NCBI GenBank assembly: GCA_023055425.1
Contig: JALGPY010000007.1
Location: 22,268,001-22,332,000 of the forward strand
Length of the DNA: 64,000 bases
Source: Linanthus parryae
Lineage: Eukaryota; Streptophyta; Magnoliopsida; Ericales; Polemoniaceae
Direction of reading: 5' to 3'
Below are positions 9,007 through 20,668 of this stretch, in pieces (position 1 is the first letter of the stretch; each line of letters opens with the position of its first letter). Both the position numbers and the translations under genes were made by a program. The notes under the pieces are model-generated. The model was not told the origin of the DNA, did not search any database, and saw only the letters and a list, made by a program, of their open reading frames with translations.

Positions 9007-9798
9007 TGTTGGAGAGTTAGTCGCAAAATATCAACGACAATAAGACGAGGAGAAGAAGTAGGAACATAAACTAAAAATAAATAAAGAAAAATATACTTAC
9101 TTTTACTTGTATGCTAGGATAAGGTGTTGCCCATATTAGATGTGTTGAAGGTCGTACATAAAGTTTGAGGGACGATCTCGTGTATTCACGCAATTTCCTT
9201 AAGGATTTATTCGTCCACCCATTAGGTGCTTACGGTATCCGAATGAATAGCCTCCCAGGATAATCTTACCTCTACCTACACGAGTCGGTAAAGCACTTGC
9301 CTCTCGTGCCGATCGAACATAATTGTGTTATGATATCTCTCTTGGAAGGCGTAGAAATAAGATCTGAATAGTAATGGAAGTCCCAAGTTTGATTGCTTGA
9401 GGAACTTTTGACTATATGATAGCATGGTAAAAGATTAGAAGAGTAGGAGGAATGTTGGAATGATTCAAATGGGTGGAGAAGTCCTCTATTTATAATAGAG
9501 TAGGCGACCCTTCAAAGGCGTGCGACCTTTCATAGCGTAACTACCAATAACTAACTTTGGTTAATAACTAATAAAATTTATTAGTAATTCCATAAAAGCC
9601 CCTACTAGTAATGCAATTACTAATTTGTGACTATACTTAATATCGCACCCAAAGTTATGTTGCGTCCATCAAAGGATCTATTTGTACACCCATATATAAC
9701 GACAATTTTCAATCACCCATCACTTATTTTGGGCAATCACGAATTGTAGAATCAAACTCTACATGATAATTATGTCCAAAATTCAAAGTTTTCCAACA
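9007..9798 (-). repeat. 3' LTR (792 bp) of the decayed Copia
   Basis: Reads TGTTGGAGAG to TTTTCCAACA on the plus strand, with TGTTGG/CCAACA inverted ends. It aligns along its length with 13877-14682, with several substitutions and small indels, implying an older insertion than the element at 20235-25322. It also resembles the LTR at 60421-61195. Confidence 0.88.
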
Positions 9799-11152
9799 AT
9801 CCCCCACATGAATGACAAATTGGCATAGAACCGGAATATTGAAAAAGGATATTTAGAGATACAAAATAGAAAGATATCAAGCGGATCGTAACCGCATCGA
9901 GCAAGGTTGCCAAGGACCTTGAACCTTCCTCTAGTGGAACACTATAGGATATACTGGATTGTCAGTGAGCGAAACGCCTTGAACTGCTTTCCGTAGTGTA
10001 TACCTAGTCAATAGTATCCCACACAATTACTATCCTAACACAGTTAGTTCTCAATGTTGTGTCTGTTTTGGCCATGGAACACTTATTCCCGGTTTCATGA
10101 GTAGACTTAGACGAGTATAGCCACGTCATCCTCCTAGAACCGGCCCGTTCCTACTCACATAGGTGATAAACTTTTAAGGGTATTGATCCATACTCTTCTT
10201 AACATGTGATCTTATTAAAAGCATTGCTTACCCTGGTCCTATCACTCGATGTTCGCCCTAAGAATGGTTTTGGAAATCTTGTTTACGGTTGAGTGATGTA
10301 TGTATTTGCACTAGTAGTTATGTTGTCCCTTTTGAACCTAGTTCTTGGGATCTCCAATCACCTAGGTTGGGTTTTTCGCTACGTGTTACTCTTACGAAAT
10401 TGACCTGAATCAATTCCCCTTGACGAACTTATAACTTTCTCATTAGGGTACCCTTTTCAATACAATTTAGATCGATCTTATAATATCTTCTTTGAAGCAG
10501 GTATTTGATGGAAATATGTATGTGGTTTCCATAAACATATTACCATTCCGATTTTATGACTAATAAAGTCTTCTTGGATCATCAAAGTGGCCAGCTTCTT
10601 CACCCATTACAGACTTTTTCCGAAGCTATTTATTTTCATGTTGTCATAAAATCAACCAAAGATCTCACACATTCAAAATACACAAGTGCATTTTTATGAT
10701 GTACTCAAAAGACTAAGTACAAATTTCATACTTCATATTGTTCGCTTATATTTTTTTAACAAATCAATAAGCGACTGAAACCAAATCATGAGCAATGAGC
10801 TCATAAATCATTAATTATATGAGATCTCAATTAATTATTACTATTTCAATATGACACACATCAGTTAGTATTGATCTACATGCACCAACCCATCTTTCAT
10901 GAGTTGCGAAAAGCATGTCTATAAAAAAAAAATATCAGTAAATAATATGTCCATTTCAAGAATCACTTCTTTTCCAAACCAATGATGTTTCTTTATGTCT
11001 TGCAATTGACGTATTTACAGTTCTTGGAGAGATGTAAGTTGGAAACTTAATTATTCTTGTTGAATTTCTTAAATTTTTTTCCAACATATTGCGCTTGAGA
11101 TGACGAGTATCCATTTATTGTTCTAGAGAATTTCATCCTTATAATAACATCC

Positions 11153-11715
11153 TCAATACTCAATTCTCATATCAAACTTTTTTGTCAACATATGAACAAC
11201 ATAACCATCACGAGTGGTTTTGGTATAAATTTGTATGTCACATTTATTGATATGGATATCAATTAATATCATAGTGTTATCAAATTTGACACACCGGTAT
11301 TTTGGTGCTTGTTTAAGCCCGTAAGGAGATTTCACCAAACGACATACCGTATTTTCTTGTTCAGGAGCGATGAATCCCTCAGTTGGTTCCATGTAAATAT
11401 CTTCGTCTAATTCACTGTTCATGATTGCAGTCTTAACGTCCATTTGGTGAATTTCAAGATTATTTATAGCTGCAATAGCTATAAGCATATGAATGAACGT
11501 TATCCTTGTAATTGATGAGTACGTATCGAAAAAATCAATACCTTTATTTTGGTTATATCCTTTGCGACAAGTCGAGCCTTATACTTGTCAATTGAACCGT
11601 CAGGTTTAAGCTTTCGCATAAGAAACCTACTTACAACCCAACACTTTACTTCCTGGTTGAAGACTAACCAATTACCAGTATGATTCTGAAGTATGAATTC
11701 AATCTCCATATTCAC
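11153..11715 (-). pseudogene. Reverse transcriptase fragments of the decayed Copia
   Basis: Two open pieces (11500-11715, then 11153-11488) carry reverse transcriptase blocks: [17 protein letters not shown], then [25 protein letters not shown] and SPYGLKQAPK. The frame breaks near 11495 and the motifs run out after 11153; no YVDD catalytic block or RNase H is readable downstream. Compare the better copy at 62178-63149. Confidence 0.85.
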
Positions 11716-12101
11716 TGCTTTCTTTTAAATATTACGCCTCGGTAGTAGACATAGCTTGCTTGTAGGTTTGAGGTTCATTTTCTATGAAGTAGGTTAGAAA
11801 ATCCGATCCAAATGTTGTATCAACATTTTCCCTCTTGCTACGTCTATGTTTGTTTTCCTTTTCAGACTCTAGGGATATGGAATCCCGAGCTCTTTTATTA
11901 GAACTATGTTCATTCTTCTCTTTGTACGAAAATACGCCTTTGAAGAATGAAGCATTCCATGACTCAATAATAGTATTTACGTGTATATCTTCGATTCACG
12001 ATTTGATAATCAAAAAGCGATATGCACTACTATTATGAGACCTTAGATAAAGACGCAATATATCGTCTTTGGTCCAAGTTTCACCCTTCTAGGTACTGAT
12101 A

Positions 12102-12425
12102 TTACCACCTTTGAAAGACACCCCCACACTTTGCCAACATTTTTTTGAGGTATCCTATTAAGGTATGGCTGGCCATTAAATAGGGCTTCCCCCCCCCCCC
12201 CCCCCCACAAGTTCCGTGGTAACCCAAACTTTGGAGTAATGCGTTTAGCATCTCTTTTAAAGTCCTATTCTTCCACTTGGGTACGCCATTTTGTTCAAGC
12301 GAATAGAGTGCCGTAGTTTGGTGGATAATTTCACTTTCTAGACATTTGTCCTTAAGTGGTGATTCGTATTCTCCACCACTATCGCTACGCACCATTTTGA
12401 TTTTCTTTCCCAATTGATTTTCCAC
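12102..12425 (-). pseudogene. Integrase fragment of the decayed Copia
   Basis: The minus strand encodes MVRSDSGGEYESPLKDKCLE and then TTALYSLEQNGVP, the integrase core around the second catalytic Asp and the Glu. The following LWEEAL region is replaced by glycines because of a C run (18 bases, 12189-12206), where the relative at 63.7 kb reads CCTCCC. Confidence 0.82.
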
Positions 12426-12679
12426 TTCAAATTGCTTCGTCTTTACTTCTTAGAAGATAGACATATTAATATCTTGTACAATCATTCATAAAAGTGACGA
12501 AGTACTTCTTTCCACCTCTTGTGTGAAGAAACATCAAATCACAAATATCCATACTGATTAGTTCAAGAGGCAAAGTAGTTTTATTTTCAATTGGTCGAAA
12601 GGATGTCTAAACATAAGTGATTCCAAAATTTATGATTTTGTATGCCTAATTCAAGTACATATACACATTGATTAAATGA

Positions 12680-13860
12680 ATCATAAGTGCTATAAAACTC
12701 TTGATTTATTTACCAATGTCCATGAGTATTTTGAAACTCTTGATATATGTACTCTAACAAATGACGTCGTGGTTTAGTTTAATAACAAATCATAAGTACT
12801 ATAAAAACTCTTGATTTGCTAGAAACTAAATCGAACACCCATGAGTACTTTAAAACTCTTGGTTTTGCATGAGTGCTTGAAACTCTTGGTACGTCCAATA
12901 ATTGATCTACTGATAAAGAGAACCCCACAAGACATACAACATGTTTCCGGTTTACAAAGAAAATATTTGAATATGTAAATATTCAAGATCAATATGCTTT
13001 TAACCTAACGGACGACACCAACGTACATAGGCTAGTTTAAATCATCTCATACGAAACTTCTATTTCGACATACCCCAAAACATTGAATAATCACATTCAG
13101 TGAATTAGCGAATTGAGTCAAAATTAACATGACGTGACCTACTATGTTATAGAGTATCACATTTATTTTCTTAATTTTGAACGTTCCATTGACTACACAC
13201 ATGTCGTGCGTAACAAATACAACTTTTCCGGATTCAATATTAAGTTTGAATCCTCTCTAAGCTGTCACTTATTTAGATACTAAATTCTTACGTGACAAAT
13301 TTCCGAAGTCTAAATGTATAGACTATTCGACTTGGTACGATATTATTTTCAGAAACTTTGACCATGATTCTGGAAGAGTTCTGTTGTGAATCTAACATCA
13401 AGACCATATCCACTGGATTCGTCTCGTCGAGATACACTATTTTCATGCATGACTCGCCTTGATCCGAGGTCTATAGCTTCAGTTATACTCCGAACACCGA
13501 AGTCAAATTATTTTGAAAATCTGTTGCGAACCAGCAACTTTGACAAGCGACATCTAGAGTTTAACAACTCCGATTGATTCACTGTTTTCTCCTACAGATT
13601 CTTTTTTCGTTGTCTAAGATTTTCATGTTTTACAAAAATTTATCCGAGATCGTTACCAATGCTTAAACGATGGAAACAACTTCTGCTCCAACTTATACAT
13701 GCTGAATTTTCCACTCTCCAATTACACACATTGGAAAAAATAATTCTCCTGCAATGAGTACTATAAAAACTCTTTGCAATCGGTTCTGCTCATGAGTACT
13801 ATATAAACTCTTTAGCACCACAATATGTGAGTACTTTAAAAATCTCATATTACAAGATGG
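12680..13860 (-). repeat. Recurring ~22-bp motif in the 5' interior of the Copia
   Basis: A word close to CATGAGTACTTTAAAACTCTTG on the plus strand recurs at least eight times: near 12684, 12721, 12786, 12839, 12867, 13754, 13790 and 13825. Spacing is irregular, from about 30 to 60 bases within two clusters. It occupies the 5' leader/gag part of the element. No protein reading is consistent across units. Confidence 0.55.
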
Positions 13861-13876
13861 AGTAAAGCCTTAAGAT

Positions 13877-14682
13877 TGTTGGAGAGTTAGTCGCAAAATA
13901 TCAACAATAAGAAGTGGAGAAGAAGTAGGAACATAAACTAAGAATAAATAATGAAAAACATACTTACTTTTACTTGGATGCTTGGATAAAGCGTTGCCCA
14001 TATTTGATGTGTTGAAGATCGTACATAAATTTTGAGGGACGATTTTTTGTATTCACACGACGTCCTTAAGGCTTTATTCGTCCACCCATTAGGTGCTTAC
14101 GGTATCCGAACGAATAGCCTCCCAGGATAATCTTCCGTCTACCTACACGAGTCGGTAAAGCACTTGTCTCTTGTGCCGATCGAACACAATTGTGTTATGA
14201 TATCTCTCTTGGAAGACATAGAAATAAAATCCGAATAGTAATGGAACTCTCAAGTTTGATTGCTTGAGGAACTTTTGACTATATGATAGCATGGTAAAAA
14301 ATTAGAAGAGTAGGAGGAGTGTTAGAATAATTCAAATGGGTGGAGAAGTCCTCTATTTATAATAGAGTAGGTGACCCTTCAAAGGGGTGTGACCTTTCAT
14401 AGAGTAACTACCAATAACTAACTTTGGTCGGTAACTAACTTTGGTTAATAACTAATAAAATTTATTAGTAATTCGATAAAAGCCCCTACTAGTAATGCAA
14501 TTACTAGTTTGTGACTATACTTAATATCGCACCCAAAGTTATGTTGCGTCCATCAAAGGACCTATTTGTACACCCATATATAACGACAATTTTATTTCAC
14601 CCATCACTTATTTTGGGCAATTACGAATTGTAGAATCAAACTCTACATGATAATTATGTCTAAAATTCAAAGTTTTCCAACA
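13877..14682 (-). repeat. 5' LTR (806 bp) of the decayed Copia
   Basis: Begins TGTTGGAGAG and ends TTTTCCAACA on the plus strand. It is slightly longer than the partner LTR, mainly through a short duplication around GGTCGGTAACTAACTTTGG near 14427. It is followed by the GTGTC target copy at 14683-14687. Confidence 0.88.
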
Positions 14683-14689
14683 GTGTCAA

Positions 14690-15985
14690 CTCCGCGAATG
14701 ATGTTCTCTTCCGGCATCAACTTGCCCCTCGCGGTCTTCGTAGCCAAAAGGCAAGGGAGCAGAAGCTGGGACTAGCATGGTTTGAGTCTAAGCAGCTGAG
14801 GACCAAATGATCCTCCCCCCACCTTCACGCGCATCATAATTTTCTCGTAAAAGAGCTTTAAGGCTTCTCTGATCTATCACAATAGCGAAAAATAATTAAA
14901 GAATACAACATTTGGGCGAACCGTAACATGAATTTTCGTTTAAAGATGGAACAAAACCTGCAAAGAAAGCTCCCTCACCAGAGTGATACTCAACTACCGC
15001 AGAATTATGCACATGGGGTGCAGGATCTTCATTACCGAGTTTAATACCCATGCTTCCCTCAGTGTCGTTCGCGCCTGAAAAGTTAACAGTTAAAAGTAAA
15101 CACTTTTTAAGTCAACCCTATCCATCTGACTTGTTCAATTTTCCATCCCTACAGTAATCCAATTCAATTTAGCCTTAGCTATAAAGACAGCTAAAACCTT
15201 AGATTGTATGAAATTCCTTAAATCACCACATGCTAGTAGGAGGAACCTGCCGAGACATGACACCCTTTTTAAGTAAAATTTCATAGTGAATTTGGGACGC
15301 CTTTGACAATTTGCAAAACATTAAGTGGAACAATCATGGTTTTTGGTAAAATATCGTGAAGGTAATTCCAGAAGTGAAGATAGTTTACTGCCATGCCACC
15401 GGCACAAACATTTACAGGATATGGCACTTGCGTCATATTTCTTACGGCAGTAGAATCCTCTCTAGGTATAGATGACACATGTGAGTTCACGGGAGTTGTA
15501 CTCGTACCTGCGTTTGTCCTACCAAAGCACACTTCCTATTATGAAACCAATTCCTCACCTGAAGAACAAAAAATGTACAATTAGGAACCTTCATTGATGA
15601 TGATTCCAAAGTAAATCATCAAGACAAGAAAAGATGCTCAACTTGTTTTGCCTGAACTTGAACTGTTCCTGAACATTCTGGTTTAAGGCTACAAGAGACA
15701 CCAACCACAATAATAACAAGATCAGAAAATCGTAACATAACTTAATGTTGCACAAGAATTATAATTAATGCTGGAAATCCTTCACCGAAAAATACGCACT
15801 TGAACATGTCAGCAATTGTTTGAAGAACTAGAGGTGTTGGCACTTGAGTATTGTATTCTTGCAGTACAGTTTTCATCTCTGCAACCTTTGAAAGATTAAA
15901 AAAAAAGCAAGTTAATTGTTGAAGCAGCCCATCTATGACATCGGCAAAAACTTCATTATTATCATACATCACTTTCCACATGCAT
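14690..15985 (-). pseudogene. SAWADEE-homeodomain (SHH2-like) pseudogene
   Basis: Exon-like pieces on the minus strand rebuild a plant homeodomain. MKTVLQEYNTQVPTPLVLQT followed by IADMF lies at about 15795-15890. SGTVQVQAKQ lies at about 15650-15695 and ends at a GT. VRNWFHNRKCAL lies at about 15520-15558 and starts after TTCTTCAG. WFHNRK fits the WFxNRR/K core of helix 3. 'IPREDSTAVRN' at about 15450-15480 resembles the linker after the homeodomain in SHH2-type proteins, as I recall that family. The frame changes between WFHNRK and the linker, so this is broken. A further exon-like stretch (HNSAVVEYHSGEGAFFAG, about 14955-15075) could be a decayed SAWADEE start. SHH proteins read histone marks and help recruit small-RNA/DNA-methylation machinery; that role is family knowledge. 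Confidence 0.55.
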
Positions 15986-16741
15986 TTTTACCAGTCTATA
16001 AAATTGTGGATTCAATAAAATTACATTTAGGAAGATTTAAAAATTGGTATATAATCTTTATAAATGCATTTCTATTAATATCAACAAGCACAAACTTTTA
16101 ATTAGAGTTGAAAAATAACTAGCCATATGTAAGAATTATAATTTAGGGTTAACAAATATATAATCATATAAATGAAACATCTTAAAAGATAGTCTTAACT
16201 TCTAATTGCAAACACTTAGTATATTGAAATTGGCTGATTGCAATATCCATTTACAATAGTACTATCTTATTGAAACTAACGTTAATCCCGTTATGGAATA
16301 TTCTGTCAGTTGACATGTGTACTGTATTTCCTCTAAACAAGAATCACCATCACCTGACCTAAATCAACCGAGCTCCATGACGAGCATTTCTCATCCTCAT
16401 TTTCGTAATTGAAATTGTTCATCTTCATAGAAAGCAAGATGAGTTAGGCAGAACAATTTCAATTACCAAAATTGTCTTATTTCCTCTAAAACATGTATCG
16501 TCTCAAGATCAAGATGATTTCCAATTTCTTGTTTGTTCATGTTCTAAACAAGAAATATTTTTTTTGAATCAACAAACAAGAAATTCAGTGACTAAAATTT
16601 GTGACAAAATCATAAAATTTTAAATTGTTTTATCAGTGGTCTACGATAAAAAAAATACCTAATTTTGTTTATTATTTGGACATGAAAATGGAAGTATGCT
16701 TGATGTGATAAAAAAGTTTTAACTCTGAATAAAAGACTTAC

Positions 16742-17050
16742 TTCGACGGTTGAAATATTTTTCAACCTTTTCACTGAAATAGCATGAACAACGATCTCTT
16801 CTGTGCGCAGTGTCATGTTATCCTTCGGGGGATGCCAATTCTATAAAAAAATGTAATAATCTGAAATGGGAGAATGAACTTATCTTATCTAATAATAATC
16901 CTGTAAATAATTCATCAATAATTCTGTCCAACAAGAGTCGAGAATAACTCATCAATGTGACGTAAATACCTGTTTCAAGTATCTGAAAGAAAGATGGCGA
17001 GACCTTCAACCTAGCAATTGTAGCAACATAAAAAATTTATATTTCATGAC
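16742..17050 (-). pseudogene. Copy B of the three-exon module (exon 2 open, exon 1 stopped)
   Basis: Exon 2 (16742-16840) keeps 33 codons, reading HPPKDNMTLRTEEIVVHAIS, with flanking AG and GTAAGT. Exon 1 (about 16978-17056) has a TGA after about 19 codons. Exon 3 (about 16470-16550) reads NKQEIGNHLDLE and ends EEIRQFW then stop, a natural-looking C-terminus also seen in copy D (EEIKHFW). Promoter words are intact (17148-17239). Confidence 0.45.
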
Positions 17051-17147
17051 AGTAGATGATGGCATAGAGAATGAAGAGGTGGAAGATGGTAATCTATATG
17101 AGGCGGCTATTATTCTTTACACATAAAACTTCAGAGACAATGGTTAG

Positions 17148-17239
17148 GTTTATATAGCGAATAATCTAATGGAATGAGACCATTTTGCAGCTCACTATGC
17201 ACATCGAGCCCGGCCCAGTACCGCTCATCGATAGGGTTT
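17148..17239 (-). promoter_or_regulatory. Putative promoter of the copy B module
   Basis: TATA box at 17157-17148, TGGGCC at 17217-17212, AAACCCTA at 17239-17232, with the same spacing as in copy A. Confidence 0.55.
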
Positions 17240-18935
17240 GCACGCACTTATTGCACTTTCAACCTCTTATTAAACTATGCAAGAGAAGACCACTCCCAAA
17301 TGATTATAGAAGAGGAGTCTAGGTCCAATACAAGCTGCTCCGCCCAAAGAATTTAAACCCGCTTTACATTATTGTAGCCCATTCAACTATAAGGGCACCT
17401 GATATGAAACCCTACACCTACATTAGCCGCTCTCTCTACCTTATCCTAATCCATCCGTTGATTTCCTCCCGTTGTGTTCATGTATCTATTTATTGCTATC
17501 TATTCTCTCAAGGAGAAATACATTGTACTTGGAAAAACAAAATACACTGTACATTCATCTTCATCAATTCTATGTGAATGTACATATTATTCCATTTCTC
17601 TATCACCTCTTACACTTTTAGCCTCAAAATTTTGTGTCATAACCTTCTTTTATTTGGGAAATCGGTGCTAGTTCAGTGGATGAGCACTTATGAACCCATC
17701 ATATGGTTAGGTGGTTAAACCCCTACAAGATAGTATCTATAATCAATTTTAATATATACCGCGGAAAACCTTCTTTTCTTATATACATTTGAAATTAAAT
17801 TAGAGCAACAAATGAAAGATCATAGTCCAACAGAAATATATACATAGTCACATTTCAATATCTCGGTGCTTTAGATTATCTCTTTCACAAGCTACTTACT
17901 CCTCTCAATTGGGGCCTCCTTAAAGATGACCAAGTCCTCTCCTTTATGTTCTTTCTTTAGTTAACATGTCCGCTCGTTCGTTAATTTCTCAAAGAATACT
18001 AGCTAACGTGCAGGTGCAACCTTTAAGAAAGGATATAATCTCTTCAACAAGCCTATGAGGGAGTTGTTAATGTGCATGTGCACCTGATAGCTCGGTATTT
18101 AGACCTATACAATGTCCAAACTTCCATTTTGAGGAGGTTGCTATGAGTATTAAGAGATATTTTACGGGATTTTAAGTGATTTAGGCATATTTCGAGACAA
18201 GGAGATGGGATGCGAAGAACGAGAGAGAAAGGAGCACGGAAGATACTTGGATGAGCGGAGACGCGAAGAAAACACAAGGAGATCATCTCATGAGGAAGTC
18301 TTGACGTCAAGAGGGCCAAATATCTATAAAGGAAGCAAGAAGGAAAGAAAAAAGAATGTCATATGCAGAGTTGACCGTGGTATGACCCAACCATACAGCG
18401 GTAAAAAGGATAGAGAGGTCGAGGAATGGAGCAACAGAGTCCATACCGCAGTAAGGAGGATCGCATACCGTAGCAAGAAAGAGAGAGGACCTAAAAAAGC
18501 TTTCGGAAGATGATGCCGCAGTAAGCCCACATGCATACCGCGGTATGAATGCTGGGGTGGCGCAATGAACTTTTGGGGGACTTTGTCATTATTCCATAGT
18601 TACTCTAATTCCCTAGTTATCGTATCTTGGCATCGGTTCATCATCTTGGGGCACTGGAGATCCATCTTTGAGTGAGAAATCATGGCAAAATCGTGAAAGC
18701 ACATCAACTTTTTGGTTATCTTCGTTTGATTTCTTCCTCTTTTCATTAAAACTCTTGTAATGAGAAGACGTTGAATCTAGAAAACAATGAGTATCTAAGT
18801 TTTCATTTACTACGACCCGTGTTGGGTGCTTGGGTTGGTTTTCGGATTAGTTTTTAATGAACTTGTGACTCATAAAGAAGATTTGAGATTTGATTTATGT
18901 TTATTTTATGTTCTTATTCTATCTTGCATAGTGGA

Positions 18936-20234
18936 GACATCTAGTGTTGGATTTTAGTTAGACTAGTTGCATGCTGATGCGAAACTAATCTAAACGGAGA
19001 AATGCACTGGACTCTTAAGGAAGCATACGCTTGCTGACGTAGATGTGAATATAGGAACTTGGAGTAAAATTTACTGTAAAGCTTAACAAGGATCAAGGTT
19101 ATATGCTTGTTGACATGGGGTCAGCTAGTTGTAGCCAGAGGTGTGATTGCTTGCTAACGGCGGGTTACAATAATTGCTCGTTTGAACAAAATATTGCATA
19201 TATATTTTCTAGTTCATCGGAAATTTTTGAAAAAACTAACGTAGTGCCCCCAACGAGGAGTCATAGTACCTTTATCTATGACTTTAAGTTAATTAAAATT
19301 TCCCAGTTTATTACTTTTCCGCTTTTAGCATTTGATGAAGAAAACAACTTTTGCACTAAGACTTAATAGGTAAAACGACACTCAGTCCTGTGGGCATGAC
19401 ATTAATCCAAGACTTTCTGGTATTATTGTATTCGATGCCATGCACTTGCGGTTTTAGTTCGACGTGGATCAACAACCTGAGCGGGCTCCGCACTCAACGT
19501 TCTACAAACAAAGGACTGCCAAAATGAATACGCACCATTGGATTAGAAGAAATGAGAATTTACAAAGATGCCACACTAGTATAAATACAATGTTAAAATA
19601 GTCTATGTATAATCATGAAGAAGCACAAAACTTCTGGTAATAGCAAGAAACACCCCAACACTTGTTGTATCTTCAGTTGCAGTAACATTTGATCACTTGA
19701 GCTTTATGAAGCAACGTGGGGATCCTTTTTCTTTGTCAGTTGAGGACAACACGCCAAGATCAGGTTGGACTTTTTTCAGATTGCTTATTCTTGGAGAAAT
19801 ACACTTGTTGCATAGAAAAGAGAACTAAAAAGTGATGGCTGAGATGGAAAAACATGAACCTCTCAATTTCATTGATTTGGATGAAAAGCTACAAAACACT
19901 GTAACATGACAGATCAAAATTAAGTAAAATACTACAAGCCGGAGGCAATTAGTTTCAGTTTTCTCCAAAGTTCCAGACTCGGATCCTCTTGTCTCACAAC
20001 CACAATTGCAACTTGAGACTAACCGAGATCGCAATAGATGATGGCAAAAAGAAACATGGTTTTACATTAAAAACAGACAACCTCCAATACAAGTTGTTGA
20101 ACTCGAACTCAAATAAATCTCCAGTGAAAAAAAAAACCAAAGTAGTTGAGAAAAACATGAAACATTCAATTTCAAGCAATCGAACAAGGGTTCAATTCTA
20201 CTCATTCTACATTGTAAGGAATGAAAGGTTCCAT
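18936..20234. other. Unassigned sequence between copy B and the young Copia
   Basis: No gene is recognised. Short open frames (19103-19366 plus; 19825-20034 minus) carry no known motif. The part just left of 20230 is the other side of the TCCAT target site, so it is the continuation of the 3' flank of the DRB-like gene at 25340-26067. Confidence 0.35.
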
Positions 20235-20599
20235 TGAAAACCTGTTAAGGTTTGATAGAAGAGAGACTAAGCTCTCTGTAAATGAAAAACAAGAACACAG
20301 AAGAAAATGAAACGAAAGCTAGGGTTTCTCATTGAAGACGATGGATAAATACAGAGATGTCGAACGGTCTTATTTCTGACCGTTCGATCATCTAGAAAGA
20401 GCTGTTGAATTACCGAGATAACATTTATTACAAACGGGGAGATGAACTTTGACAGCAAGTTCATTTTGACCCTTCAGTGATTTTTGAGCTTTTGGACTTC
20501 AGCATTTGGGCTTCACATCTTTGGGCTTCACAACTTGGGCTTCTCAGCTTTGGGCTTCTTGATCCAGATCAGCAGTGTATTTGGCCCATACTGTTAATA
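20235..20599 (-). repeat. 3' LTR (365 bp)
   Basis: Plus-strand reading TGAAAACCTG to CTGTTAATA. Nearly identical to 24958-25322; visible differences are CACAGAAG/CAAAGAAG and CACAACTTG/CACAGCTTG. It contains a run of CTTTGGGCTTC-type sub-repeats near its left-reading end. Confidence 0.92.
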
Positions 20600-20668
20600 C
20601 CGTCCCTCAAGTTAATGGTGGTGATTGAACCATTAACTTGTATTTGATTTCAAGGAATTGTTGTGTGC

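Larger units (their letters stand above)
9007..14682 (-). mobile_element. Full-length but decayed Copia retrotransposon (minus strand)
   Basis: Two LTRs (9007-9798 and 13877-14682) surround about 4.1 kb, all flanked by a perfect GTGTC duplication (9002-9006 and 14683-14687). The direction is set by reverse transcriptase and integrase fragments on the minus strand and by the polypurine tract CATGTGGGGG next to the 9007-9798 LTR. It is a relative of the element at 60421-64000. The interior has many stops, an 18-C run, no convincing gag or RNase H, and no clear initiator-Met primer site next to the 5' LTR, so it is dead. Confidence 0.88.
15985..18935 (+). repeat. Dispersed repeat, copy B
   Basis: Starts abruptly next to the homeodomain pseudogene, at sequence matching copy A near 4475. 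It runs through the module and the type 2 tRNA-like segment (about 17665-17735), then through the right part shared with C and D to about 18935. It has no nested insertion at the two sites interrupted in A. It therefore gives the empty-site reference for the inserts at 6157 and 29595. Confidence 0.7.
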
